Of a stretch of 64,000 nucleotides of DNA, positions 46,601-54,414 are shown piece by piece; the first letter of the stretch is position 1; each line of letters opens with the position of its first letter. The notes under the pieces are model-generated. The model was given only the letters and a program-made list of their open reading frames with translations, did not search any database and had not been told where the DNA came from. The translations under genes were made by a program, and so were the position numbers. The stretch is from positions 500,112 to 564,111 of the forward strand of contig NZ_JBFRYC010000002.1 of NCBI RefSeq assembly GCF_040892615.1, in the 5' to 3' direction. This DNA comes from Thioclava arctica. Its GTDB lineage: Bacteria > Pseudomonadota > Alphaproteobacteria > Rhodobacterales > Rhodobacteraceae.

Positions 46601-47064
46601 ACGGTCGAGGATTCACCCGTGTGATCATCGCCCATCGCCATGATCACGCCGCCACGGCGCGAACTGCCCGCCATATTAGCGTGGCGCATCACGTCGCCCG
46701 AGCGGTCGACCCCCGGCCCCTTGCCATACCAAAGACCAAACACGCCGTCCTGCTTGCCATCGCCACGCAGCTCGGCCTGCTGGCTGCCCCAAAGGGCGGT
46801 CGCGGCGAGGTCTTCGTTCAGCCCCGGCTCAAAGCGCACATTGGACGCCTCGAGCACGGTTTTCGCTCGCGCCATCTGCAAATCGACTGCGCCCAGCGGG
46901 CTGCCACGATAGCCGGTGACATAGCCTGCCGTGTGCAGCCCTGCCGCCTTGTCGCGTGCCGCTTGCGCCAGAACAAGGCGCACCAGCGCCTGCGTTCCAT
47001 TCAGCAAAACCGGCGATTTCGTCAGGTCAAACCGGTCCGACAGAGTTATTTCTTGCCTTCCCAT
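43654..47064 (-). CDS. indolepyruvate ferredoxin oxidoreductase, fused alpha/beta chain
   Basis: A 1136-residue thiamine-diphosphate enzyme converting aryl 2-oxoacids to acyl-CoA. The order is a pyrimidine-binding domain at the N terminus, a TPP domain with WYCSGCPHNTSTKLPEG near residue 437, and a ferredoxin-like segment with NTDVCEGCGDCGVQSNC near 635. The IorB-type gamma domain runs from about 715 (NIVITGVGGTGVVTIG). It probably takes part in degradation of aromatic amino acids. The gene is divergent from a LysR regulator with a perfect inverted repeat between them. Confidence 0.93.
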   Translation of the reverse strand: MGRQEITLSDRFDLTKSPVLLNGTQALVRLVLAQAARDKAAGLHTAGYVTGYRGSPLGAVDLQMARAKTVLEASNVRFEPGLNEDLAATALWGSQQAELRGDGKQDGVFGLWYGKGPGVDRSGDVMRHANMAGSSRRGGVIMAMGDDHTGESSTVLHQSDWAMVDAYMPVLSPAGVQEILDLGHYGYALSRFAGVWVGLKTMKDTVEATAVVDGDPQRMQFVTPDFKMPEGGLNIRLNDTPVAQEARMIDYKRFAAEAFARANRIDKRVWGQPGAKIGLVAAGKNWLDLSHALSLLGIDAAEAERLGITTYKIAQTFPLDMDSFHEWAEGLDLVIVVEEKRKLIEVQVKEALFDDRGGRRVYGWHKGDSWENGRRVELFPTRYALDPVMIAQKLGDIFIEEGRDTDAIKAGITKIEAAQRADNAPEIASRTPWYCSGCPHNTSTKLPEGTRGYAGIGCHYMVQWMGRDTEGFTHMGGEGVNWVGEAPFSKREHMFQNLGDGTYNHSGVQAIRAALAAGTNITYKILFNDAVAMTGGQENEGNLSAQQIAAEITAMGVKPVVVVYDEKEEVDLSTFPSTVEKFERAELMAVQKRLAKEKGVSALIYVQTCAAEKRRRRKRGKFPDPDKRVFINTDVCEGCGDCGVQSNCVSIVPVETELGTKRAIDQSSCNKDFRCLDGFCPSFVTLKGAKIKKAQAKELDLPDLPMPTLPTIHGTHNIVITGVGGTGVVTIGAVLAMAAHLDDKGAGMMEMAGLAQKGGAVHIHLRIAEKPDDISAIRVAVGEADCVIGGDLVVSAGSKTLGLMTTGRTGAVVNSHEIVTGEFTRNRDFRLPGDQLRLSLEARLKDRVAFVDTSELSRHMLGDSIYSNMVVLGAAWQQGYVPLSLEAITRAIELNGAKPEENKRAFELGRWAMVHPEQAARAMVSEVVKAPVDPVDFRADQLVAYQNNRLAKRFRKLVDSAPDDLRVSVAKGYHKLLAYKDEYEVARLHLATAAKARAEFDGDFEMRFHLAPPILSKEGANGRPLKREFGPWMERGFKVLAKLKGLRGTPFDPFGRAAERKMERALIAQYEADMADILPKVTPDTMEIARELAELPLSIRGYGPVKAQAEVMASKRREALLAAFRAGGHPQPMAAE

Positions 47065-47103
47065 TGAGCACCTCCCCTTGCTATTTGGGCATTTGCGTCA
47101 TGA

Positions 47104-47124
47104 TAGGTCACAAATTCTGACCTA
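47104..47124. promoter_or_regulatory. candidate LysR operator in the ior/LysR divergent region
   Basis: A perfect 7-bp inverted repeat TAGGTCA-N7-TGACCTA (47104-47110/47118-47124) lies 40 bp from the ior start and 100 bp from the LysR start, in the only gap the two genes share. The geometry fits a LysR binding site. Confidence 0.55.
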
Positions 47125-47223
47125 GAAAGGGAAAATATGTTACAAAGCGGTTTCTTAAATGTTCGAGAGTAATGTAAAGGAACTTGCGCATCCTGGCGCA
47201 CGACCGAACCGAAAGTGACCGGA

Positions 47224-48132
47224 ATGGATTGGGACAAGCTTAGAATATTTCACGCAGTGGCCGATGCGGGGTCTTTGACCCATGCTGGTGACGCCCTGCA
47301 TCTTTCTCAATCTGCCGTGAGCAGACAGATCCGTGCGCTTGAAGACGTGCTTGGAACGACTCTGTTTCACCGCCATGCACGGGGACTGATTCTCACCGAG
47401 CAGGGCGAATTGCTGTTTGATGCGACCTCGTCGATGGCGAAAAAGCTTGAAAGCGCCTCGGCACGCATTCGCGATTCCGAGGAAGAGGTGTTGGGCGAAC
47501 TGCGCGTGACGACGCCAACGGGCTTTGGCACGCTGTGGCTGGCGCCGCGGTTGATCAAGCTTTACGAAAAATACCCCGACCTCAAAATCAATCTGATGCT
47601 GGAAGAGCGCGTGCTGGATTTGCCGATGCGCGAGGCCGATGTGGCGATCCGCATGAAGGAACCCGCGCAGGCCGATCTGATCCGTAAGCGTTTGCTTAAC
47701 ATTCGGATGCGCCTTTATGCGACGCCGCAATATTTGGAGCAGGCCGGGATGCCCCAAAAGATTGAGGATCTGGCGCATCATCGGATGATCTGCCAGACGC
47801 CCTCGACGCCTCAGGTTCAGGCAGGTGCGCAACTCGGGCAGCAGGTGCTGGCCTATGATCAAGCCTCAACCTTGATGGTGAACAACTATTTCGGGGTGCT
47901 ACAAGGAGTGCTCAATCATATCGGGATTGGCATTTTGCCCGATTATCTGACCGCCGACTTCCCCAACCTTCAGTTGGTGCTACCCGAGCTTGAGTCGGTC
48001 GAGGTGCCCGTCTTTCTAGCTTATCCCGAAGAACTCCGCTCATCGCGCCGCGTCACCGTGTTTCGCGACTTTATTCAAGAAGAAATTCTTGCCTACCGGC
48101 GCCAGAAAAGCAGTGAAACAACCGAGGGTTGA
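47224..48132 (+). CDS. LysR-family transcriptional regulator
   Basis: A 302-residue regulator. The HTH is at residues 3-60 (KLRIFHAVADAGSLTHAGDA...SAVSRQIRALED) and the effector domain runs from about 90. The ATG at 47224 starts MDWDKLRIF; a GTG three codons upstream is an alternative. It is divergent from the indolepyruvate oxidoreductase gene and probably controls it, perhaps in response to an aromatic oxoacid (inference). Confidence 0.9.
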   Translation: MDWDKLRIFHAVADAGSLTHAGDALHLSQSAVSRQIRALEDVLGTTLFHRHARGLILTEQGELLFDATSSMAKKLESASARIRDSEEEVLGELRVTTPTGFGTLWLAPRLIKLYEKYPDLKINLMLEERVLDLPMREADVAIRMKEPAQADLIRKRLLNIRMRLYATPQYLEQAGMPQKIEDLAHHRMICQTPSTPQVQAGAQLGQQVLAYDQASTLMVNNYFGVLQGVLNHIGIGILPDYLTADFPNLQLVLPELESVEVPVFLAYPEELRSSRRVTVFRDFIQEEILAYRRQKSSETTEG

Positions 48133-48188
48133 GCCGAGGCATAACCGCAACGCATAGCAGGCATGACGTGGATGTGTCCTGTTTTCCC

Positions 48189-48217
48189 TTGATGCGTTCA
48201 CATCCTGCCCATAAATG
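48189..48217 (+). promoter_or_regulatory. candidate promoter of an sRNA gene
   Basis: TTGATG (48189-48194), a 17-nt spacer and TAAATG (48212-48217) predict a start at about 48224, exactly where the first stem of the candidate sRNA begins. Confidence 0.55.
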
Positions 48218-48223
48218 AGGCTC

Positions 48224-48306
48224 AGAAGGCGAAACATGTCTAGGCATGCATCACCTTCTACCTCCCTGTTGGACTTTGGCCGAGCTTTGTCTCGGCCTTT
48301 TTTTTT
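48224..48306 (+). ncRNA. candidate small regulatory RNA (about 83 nt)
   Basis: The transcript would begin with a stem AGAAGG/CCTTCT (48224-48229/48254-48259) that encloses a CATG/CATG hairpin. A single-stranded segment ACCTCCCTGTTGGACTTT (48260-48277) follows. It ends in a perfect 7-bp terminator GGCCGAG/CTCGGCC (48278-48284/48291-48297) with nine T. Promoter, 5' hairpin, unpaired CCTCC-containing stretch able to pair with Shine-Dalgarno sequences, and U-rich 3' end together look like an Hfq-type trans-acting sRNA. No matching protein ORF exists. Alternatively it is only the terminator of the LysR gene. Confidence 0.55.
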
Positions 48307-48479
48307 GCGCGGCGTATTTTCGCGACTTTCGGCGCGGCAATTCAGCTACCTATGCAGCAATGACATGGTGGCCCTAAATCAGCCCCTCTCGCCGCCTTTG
48401 ACCAAGCTGGAAAAGCAAGTCGACATGCGCAACTGATCGGCTGAAATCCCCAAAACCAGACGCTGGGCCCTCGGGCCAT

Positions 48480-48568
48480 GCGGTTTTTGTGCGTTTGCTG
48501 CCCCCTCAACCCCCGCCAACCCCTTCCCCCCTTGGCCGGATTGGCCTATGAAAACCGCAAAACGCACA
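48480..48568 (+). promoter_or_regulatory. paired inverted repeats in the purL leader
   Basis: GCGGTTTT (48480-48487) is complementary to AAAACCGC (48551-48558), and TGTGCGTTT (48488-48496) to AAACGCACA (48560-48568). The order is A-B-A'-B', so both helices cannot form in a simple nested fold; they form either a tight pseudoknot or two exclusive states. The last arm ends 6 nt before the GGAG of purL. No known purine riboswitch class is recognised. Confidence 0.4.
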
Positions 48569-48585
48569 GCCCCCGGAGAATGCAG

Positions 48586-50748
48586 ATGGACGAGCCGCAG
48601 ATCACGCCGGAACTCATCGAGGCCCATGGTCTAAAGCCCGACGAATACGAAAGCATCCTCGAGATCATCGGGCGTGCGCCGAATTTCACGGAACTCGGCA
48701 TCTTCTCGGCGATGTGGAACGAGCATTGTTCGTATAAGTCTTCGAAGAAATGGCTGCGCACGCTGTATACCGAAGGCGCGCAAGTGATCTGTGGCCCCGG
48801 CGAAAACGCGGGCATCGTCGATATCGGCGACAATCAGGCCGTGGTTTTCAAGATGGAGAGTCATAACCACCCGTCCTACATCGAGCCCCATCAAGGCGCG
48901 GCCACCGGCGTCGGCGGCATCCTGCGTGATGTGTTCACGATGGGCGCGCGCCCGATTGCGGCGATGGACAGCCTGTCTTTCGGCATGCCCGATCATCCCA
49001 AGACCGCCCATGTCGTCAAAGGCGTGGTTGAAGGTGTGGGATCTTACGGCAACTGCTTTGGCGTGCCCAATGTCGGGGGCGAGGTGCGCTTTCACCCCTC
49101 GTATAATGGCAACTGTCTGGTGAACGCCTTTGCAGCCGGGCTGATCGACAGCGACAAGATCTTCTACTCTGCCGCCTCGGGCATCGGCATGCCGGTGGTG
49201 TATCTGGGCGCAAAAACCGGGCGCGATGGCGTGGGCGGCGCAACGATGGCCAGCGCCGAGTTCGACGACACGATCGAGGACAAGCGCCCCACCGTGCAAG
49301 TCGGCGACCCCTTCACCGAGAAATGCCTGCTTGAAGCCTGTCTCGAACTGATGGCCTCGGATTCGGTGATCTCGATTCAGGATATGGGCGCGGCGGGTCT
49401 GACCTGTTCGGCCGTGGAAATGGGCGACAAGGGCGGTTTGGGCATCAAGCTGCATCTTGATAAGGTGCCCCAGCGCGAAGCCAATATGACCGCCTATGAG
49501 ATGATGCTCAGCGAGTCGCAAGAACGCATGTTGATGGTGCTCAAGCCCGAGAAAGAGGCCGAAGCCCGCGCGATCTTTGAAAAATGGGATCTCGATTTCG
49601 CCATTGTCGGCGAGACGGTGGCCGAGGATCGCTTTCTTATCCTGCACCACAATGAGGTGAAGGCCGATCTGCCGCTCTCGAAGCTTGCGTCGAGCGCGCC
49701 GGAATATGACCGCCCTTGGGTGGAAACGCCCCCCGCAGGTGCCGCCGAGGCCCTGCCCGCGATCGGCCCGATTGCCGCGCTTGAGGCGCTGATCGGCTCG
49801 CCCAATTACGCGGCCAAGAACTGGGTATTCGAGCAATATGACACGCAGGTCATGGGTGACACCGTGCGCCGCCCCGGCATGGGCGCGGGCGTGGTGCGTG
49901 TGCACGGCACGCCCAAGGCGCTGGCCTTTACCGCCGATGTGACCCCGCGCTACGTCAAGGCCAACCCGTTCGAGGGCGGCAAACAAGCCGTGGCCGAAGC
50001 CTATCGCAACCTCTGTGCGGTGGGTGCGAAACCGCTGGCTACGACTGACAACCTCAATTTCGGCAACCCCGAAAAGCCCGAGATCATGGGCCAGTTCGTC
50101 GGCGCAATCAAAGGCATCGACGCGGCTGTGCGCGCGCTGGATGTTCCAATCGTGTCGGGCAATGTGTCACTGTATAATGAAACCGATGGCGCCGGCATTC
50201 TGCCCACGCCAACGATTGGCGCGGTGGGGCTGCTGGACAGCCTTGACGATCTGATCGCGGGCCTGCCCTCTGCGGGCGACGTCGCGATGGTGATTGGAGA
50301 GACCAAAGGCCATTTGGGGCAATCCGCCCTGGCCTTCGAGGCGTTTGGGGTGGAAAGCGGCGATGCGCCGCCCGTCGATCTGGGCGCCGAGCGTCGGCAT
50401 GGCGAATTCCTGCGCGACAACCGCAACCTTGTGAAATCGGCCAGCGATCTGTCCGATGGCGGGCTGGCGCTGGCGCTGTTTGAAATGGCCGAGGCGGCGG
50501 GTATCGGTGCGACCGTCGAGACAGACGACATCGCTCAGCTTTTCGGTGAAGATCAGGCGCGCTATCTTGTCGCCTGTTCCTTCGATCAGGCCGAGGCGCT
50601 GATGGCCGCAGCCCGGCGCGCCGAGGTGCCTTTGGCGACCGTTGGCCGCTTTGGCGGCGAAAGCATCACCTTCGGGGCCGAAACCGCTCCGATGGCCGAG
50701 CTGTCGACACTCTATCGCAGCGCGTTCAAAGCCGCGATCGAGCGCTGA
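48586..50748 (+). CDS. purL: phosphoribosylformylglycinamidine synthase subunit PurL
   Basis: A 720-residue synthetase subunit (small PurL type, used with PurS and PurQ) for the fourth step of purine synthesis. Conserved runs are FSAMWNEHCSYKSSKKWLR near residue 38, FKMESHNHPSYIEPHQGAAT, SIQDMGAAGLTCS, and the second half starting near VTPRYVKANPFEGGKQAVAE. The ATG at 48586 has GGAG 7 nt upstream and gives the usual MDEPQITPELI start; the frame further upstream crosses the leader repeats. Confidence 0.96.
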   Translation: MDEPQITPELIEAHGLKPDEYESILEIIGRAPNFTELGIFSAMWNEHCSYKSSKKWLRTLYTEGAQVICGPGENAGIVDIGDNQAVVFKMESHNHPSYIEPHQGAATGVGGILRDVFTMGARPIAAMDSLSFGMPDHPKTAHVVKGVVEGVGSYGNCFGVPNVGGEVRFHPSYNGNCLVNAFAAGLIDSDKIFYSAASGIGMPVVYLGAKTGRDGVGGATMASAEFDDTIEDKRPTVQVGDPFTEKCLLEACLELMASDSVISIQDMGAAGLTCSAVEMGDKGGLGIKLHLDKVPQREANMTAYEMMLSESQERMLMVLKPEKEAEARAIFEKWDLDFAIVGETVAEDRFLILHHNEVKADLPLSKLASSAPEYDRPWVETPPAGAAEALPAIGPIAALEALIGSPNYAAKNWVFEQYDTQVMGDTVRRPGMGAGVVRVHGTPKALAFTADVTPRYVKANPFEGGKQAVAEAYRNLCAVGAKPLATTDNLNFGNPEKPEIMGQFVGAIKGIDAAVRALDVPIVSGNVSLYNETDGAGILPTPTIGAVGLLDSLDDLIAGLPSAGDVAMVIGETKGHLGQSALAFEAFGVESGDAPPVDLGAERRHGEFLRDNRNLVKSASDLSDGGLALALFEMAEAAGIGATVETDDIAQLFGEDQARYLVACSFDQAEALMAAARRAEVPLATVGRFGGESITFGAETAPMAELSTLYRSAFKAAIER

Positions 50749-50855
50749 GGCGCCTTTCGCACTCTGACCCCAAGATGCGTACGCGCGGCAGCGCCCCCCT
50801 TGCGGCGGCCTGCCCGCGCGCTTAGATTTGCCTCAAAGGACGAGGAGCCCTATTT

Positions 50856-51098
50856 ATGGCGATGCAAGCGCATGACATCGAAGCCCTGATCCGGGTGGAC
50901 TTTCCCGATGCCAAGATCACGATCACCGATCTGGCCGGCGACGGGAACCACTGGGCGGCCGAGGTCATTGACGAAAAATTTCGCGGCATGAACCGGGTGC
51001 AACAGCAACGCGCCGTTTATGCCGCACTCAAAGGGGCGATGGACGGGCCCAACGGGGCGCTGCATGCGCTGGCCCTGACGACGAAGGCGCCCGACTGA
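50856..51098 (+). CDS. BolA family protein
   Basis: An 80-residue BolA/IbaG-type protein. It has the HTH-like class II KH core (ALIRVDFPDAKITITDLAGD; HWAAEVIDEKFRGMNRVQQQ) and the conserved RxxQxxxV pattern. BolA proteins bind a [2Fe-2S] cluster together with monothiol glutaredoxins, and a CGFS glutaredoxin gene follows about 110 bp downstream. ATG follows ACGAGGAG. The pair probably acts in iron sensing or Fe-S transfer. Confidence 0.9.
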   Translation: MAMQAHDIEALIRVDFPDAKITITDLAGDGNHWAAEVIDEKFRGMNRVQQQRAVYAALKGAMDGPNGALHALALTTKAPD

Positions 51099-51206
51099 CG
51101 ATGAATGAGGCGCGTTCGGCGCTTTGAATTATAGTTCGGGAATTTTCCCGGCTTTTCTCACACGGGCTTCGCGGGTTGCGCGAAGACAACGCAAAGGATC
51201 ATAGCG

Positions 51207-51566
51207 ATGAGCGCGCAAGATCAGATCAAGAAAACAGTGACCGAGAATGAGGTCGTTCTCTTCATGAAGGGCACCAGAGACATGCCGCAATGCGGGTTTT
51301 CCTCGCGCGTGGCCGGGGTGCTGAACTTCATGGGCGTCAACTATGCCGACGTGAACGTGCTGGCCGATGCCGACATTCGCCAAGGTATCAAGGATTACTC
51401 CGATTGGCCGACGATCCCGCAGCTTTACGTCAAGGGCGAGTTCGTGGGCGGCTGCGACATCATCACCGAGATGACGCTTTCGGGCGAGTTGGACCAGCTA
51501 TTTGAGACCAAAGGCGTGACCTATAACAAAGAAGCCGCCGAGCAGATCCGCGCCGCCAACGCCTGA
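51207..51566 (+). CDS. grxD: monothiol glutaredoxin (Grx4 type)
   Basis: A 119-residue single-domain glutaredoxin with the active-site motif MPQCGFSSRV near residue 30, the TIPQLYV cis-proline loop (WPTIPQLYVKGEFVGGCDI), and GSH-binding residues. CGFS glutaredoxins carry [2Fe-2S] clusters and partner with BolA, whose gene precedes it. Confidence 0.95.
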   Translation: MSAQDQIKKTVTENEVVLFMKGTRDMPQCGFSSRVAGVLNFMGVNYADVNVLADADIRQGIKDYSDWPTIPQLYVKGEFVGGCDIITEMTLSGELDQLFETKGVTYNKEAAEQIRAANA

Positions 51567-51589
51567 TCTGTCGCGACATGCACCCAAAC

Positions 51590-51616
51590 GCCCCGCCCCA
51601 ATCGGCGGGGCTTTTT
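51590..51616 (+). terminator. intrinsic terminator of the bolA-grxD transcript
   Basis: Perfect 8-bp arms GCCCCGCC/GGCGGGGC (51590-51597/51604-51611) with a 6-nt loop and TTTTT. Confidence 0.85.
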
Positions 51617-51623
51617 CATGCGC

Positions 51624-51959
51624 TCACAGTTGCTCAAAAAACGGATCTATCTGCCAATAGGCGTGAAAATCACGCGCGGTGTTGCGCGCCATTCCCGCCA
51701 ATTCCATCGCGTAGATATCCATACTCAGCAGCGCCGCCAGCTTATAGCCCCGCTCCGCCGCTTCCGAGGCCACGCCCTTGCCGCGAAAATTGTCCTCAAT
51801 CGCGGCAGCGGCGGCGACCAGCGCGTAGGGTAGATCAAAGACCGCCGCATCGGGCCATTGCATGACCAGATCGCGCACGAGCGCGCGCCACTCCTCACCA
51901 GAGCTCAACAGCCGCTCAATGGCGAACGCCACGAGCGCATCCTCATTACCATACGTCAT
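51624..51959 (-). CDS. hypothetical protein (111 aa)
   Basis: Reads as soluble and helical (MTYGNEDALVAFAIERLLSS; AAAAAIEDNFRGKGVASEAA; DFHAYWQIDPFFEQL). The start at 51959 is an ATG with GGGG upstream; a GTG at 51986 is possible. Not recognised. It lies between the grxD terminator and the decayed deoC locus on the opposite strand. Confidence 0.5.
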   Translation of the reverse strand: MTYGNEDALVAFAIERLLSSGEEWRALVRDLVMQWPDAAVFDLPYALVAAAAAIEDNFRGKGVASEAAERGYKLAALLSMDIYAMELAGMARNTARDFHAYWQIDPFFEQL

Positions 51960-52150
51960 TACCCCAGCCAGATCGGCTTCACCCAAGCCAACTCTCGCTT
52001 AAATCTCTTTTTCTGCAATAGGGGAGATCGAACCGTCTGCTAACTCTTATTGCTTAGACAGCCTCGTCGCTTTGACCAAATTGTTGAGTTCCGCCCGGCC
52101 CGTCGCTAGCGTTTCGCCCAGAGTTATAGCCGTTATAGCCGGACATCATC

Positions 52151-52452
52151 ATGCCCCCACCGATACGCACCACTCCCATCCGCGCAATTCCGGCACGCCG
52201 CTTGACCTCGCGTGGTTTGACAAGATCGCGGTGAACACACCCGCCGCGACGGCGCGCGCCGCCACGCTGGCCACGCGCCGCTCCGTCAAGAAAGAGTGGC
52301 AAGTGCTGATGAAAGAAGAACTGGGCCGCGACTGGCTGCGCCCGGATCTCTTCCGCATCGGCGCCTCATCGCTTTTGGGCGACATCGAACGCCCACTCGA
52401 ACACCATGTGACCGGGCGCTATGCGTCCTCCAGCCGCCATGCCTTAGCCTGA
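52151..52452 (+). pseudogene. deoC: deoxyribose-phosphate aldolase remnant
   Basis: DeoC cleaves deoxyribose 5-phosphate to glyceraldehyde 3-phosphate and acetaldehyde. The N-terminal part (NSGTPLDLAWFDKIAVNTPA ... ATRRSVKKEWQ) runs directly into the C-terminal part (LMKEELGRDWLRPDLFRIGA, then SSLLGDIERPLEHHVTGRY). About 230 central residues, including the Schiff-base Lys region, are missing, although the junction keeps the frame. The probable original ATG (52151) is one base out of frame. It is followed by an aldehyde dehydrogenase remnant, its usual partner. Confidence 0.8.
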
Positions 52453-52459
52453 GGGACAG

Positions 52460-54391
52460 ATGCCGACAGTGAAAGATATCCTCGACAGCATGGAATATGG
52501 CCCAGCCCCGGAAGCGGCAGGCGAAGTCACCGCATGGATTAGCGACCGCGCCCCCTTTGGTCATTTTATTGACGGCAGTTTCACCGCCCCTGCCGACACA
52601 TTCACAACCGATAACCCCGCCACCGGCGCGCCCTTGGCCCAAGTCAGCCAAGGCTCGGCCCAAGATGTTGCGAGGGCCGTGAAAGCCGCGCGCAAAGCCG
52701 CACCGAAATGGGCCGGTCTGGCGGGCCATGAGCGCGCGAAATACCTATATGCCATCGCGCGCCACCTGCAAAAACGCGCGCTTTCTGGCGGTGCTAGAGG
52801 TGCTCGATAACGGCAAACCGATCCGCGAGGCGCGCGACATCGACATCCCGCTCGCGATCCGCCACTTCTATCACCACGCGGGCTGGGCCGAGTTGCTGGC
52901 CGACGAATTTCCTGGCCATACCCCGCATGGCGTGTGCGGTCAGATCATCCCGTGGAACTTCCCGCTGCTGATGCTGGCTTGGAAAGTCGCGCCTGCCTTG
53001 GCGGCGAGCAATACAGTGGTGCTCAAACCCGCCGAATATACCCCGCTTACCGCGCTGGCCTTTGCCGAGATCTGCGCCGAAGTCGGGCTGCCCAAAGGTG
53101 TGCTCAATATCGTGACAGGCGATGGCGCGACCGGGGCGGCGCTGGTGGTTTCGGATGTCGATAAGATCGCCTTTACCGGCTCCACCGATGTCGGGCGCAC
53201 CATTCGACGCGCCACTGCGGGCACACCCAAGGCGCTCACCCTCGAATTGGGGGGCAAATCGCCCTTCATCGTCTTCCCCGATGCCGATCTGGATGCGGCG
53301 GTTGAGGGCGTGGTCGATGCGATCTGGTTCAATCAGGGGCAAGTGTGCTGTGCTGGATATCGCGGCGCAGGTCAAGGCGGGCGTGGTCTGGGTCAATTGC
53401 ACCAACCAATTCGACGCCGCCACAGGTATTGGCGGCATGCGCGAAAGCGGGTTGGGGCGCGAAGGCGGGCGCGAGGGCATGGCGGCCTATTTGCGCGGCC
53501 CCGATATCAAGTCCAAACTCGAGACCCCCGCCCCCGATTTCAAGACAATGCCCAGCCCCACGACGCCCGCGTCGGGCGGCATCGACCGCACGCCGAAACT
53601 CTATATCGGCGGCAAGCAAACCCGCCCCGATAGCGGCCATAGCTACACGATCTCGGCCAAGGGCCGCGAACTGGGTCTTGCCCCCCTAGGCAGCCGCAAG
53701 GACATCCGCAACGCGGTGGAAGCAGCACATAAAGCGGGCGCTTGGGGCAAGCAGACCAGCCATAACCGCGCACAGGTTCTGTATTACATCGCCGAGAACC
53801 GCGCCGCACGGCAGACAGAGTTCGAAGCACGGCTGAAACACGCGGGCCACGACCCCAAAGAGGCCGCAGCCACTGTTGCGCGCGCCTTCTACTACGCCGC
53901 TTGGGCGGATAAGTTCGACGGCGCAGTGAAATCGACGCAATCAGCCAAAGTGACGCTGGCGATGCATGAGCCTTGGGGCGTGATGGGCGTGGCTTGCCCC
54001 GATGCCAGCCCGCTGCTGGGCTTTGCCTCACTGGTGCTGCCCGCCATCGCGATGGGCAACCGGGTGGTCGCGATCCCTTCGCAATCCATGCCGCTGCTGG
54101 CAACCGATCTGTATCAGGTGTTTGACACCTCAGATCTGCCCGGCGGCGTGGTCAATATCGTCACTGGCCCGCGCAACGATCTGGCCAAGACCTTGGCTCA
54201 GCATGATGATGTCGCAGCGATGTGGTATTGTGGGGACGCCGAGGGGCGCGCAATGGTGAAGGCTGAAAGTGCGGGCAATCTCAAAGCGACTTGAGCGTTT
54301 GAAAACCGTGACTGGACGACCGCACAGGGCCGCGATTTCCTCAACCACGCGACCCAGATCAAAACGATCTGGGTTGCCCTACGGCGAATAG
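52460..54391 (+). pseudogene. fused double aldehyde dehydrogenase, frameshifted and deleted
   Basis: In relatives this gene encodes a two-domain ALDH of about 780 residues that oxidises acetaldehyde made by DeoC. Several lesions are visible. A frameshift lies near 52785 between ARHLQK and ARFLAVLEVLDNG. A deletion follows the catalytic-Cys segment FNQGQVCCAG near 53350, rejoining at AAQVKAGVVWVNCTNQFDAA in another frame. A TGA interrupts the chain at 54292-54294 where Trp is expected, and one extra base lies near 54376 before the expected PYGE end. The second, degenerate ALDH half (DRTPKLYIGGKQ onward) is otherwise readable. Confidence 0.85.
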
Positions 54392-54414
54392 GGGCAGCGC
54401 GTCCCTGCCCCGAT

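Noticed and set aside
48478..48585. Leader peptide before purL
   Set aside because: The frame from 48478 runs into purL without a stop and has no Shine-Dalgarno; the repeat arms explain the sequence better.
52054..52153. Minus-strand frame MMMSGYNGYNSGRNASDGPG
   Set aside because: Short Gly/Asn-rich frame at the edge of the deoC remnant. It could be the tail of a gene lost in the same deletion, but nothing upstream supports a start.
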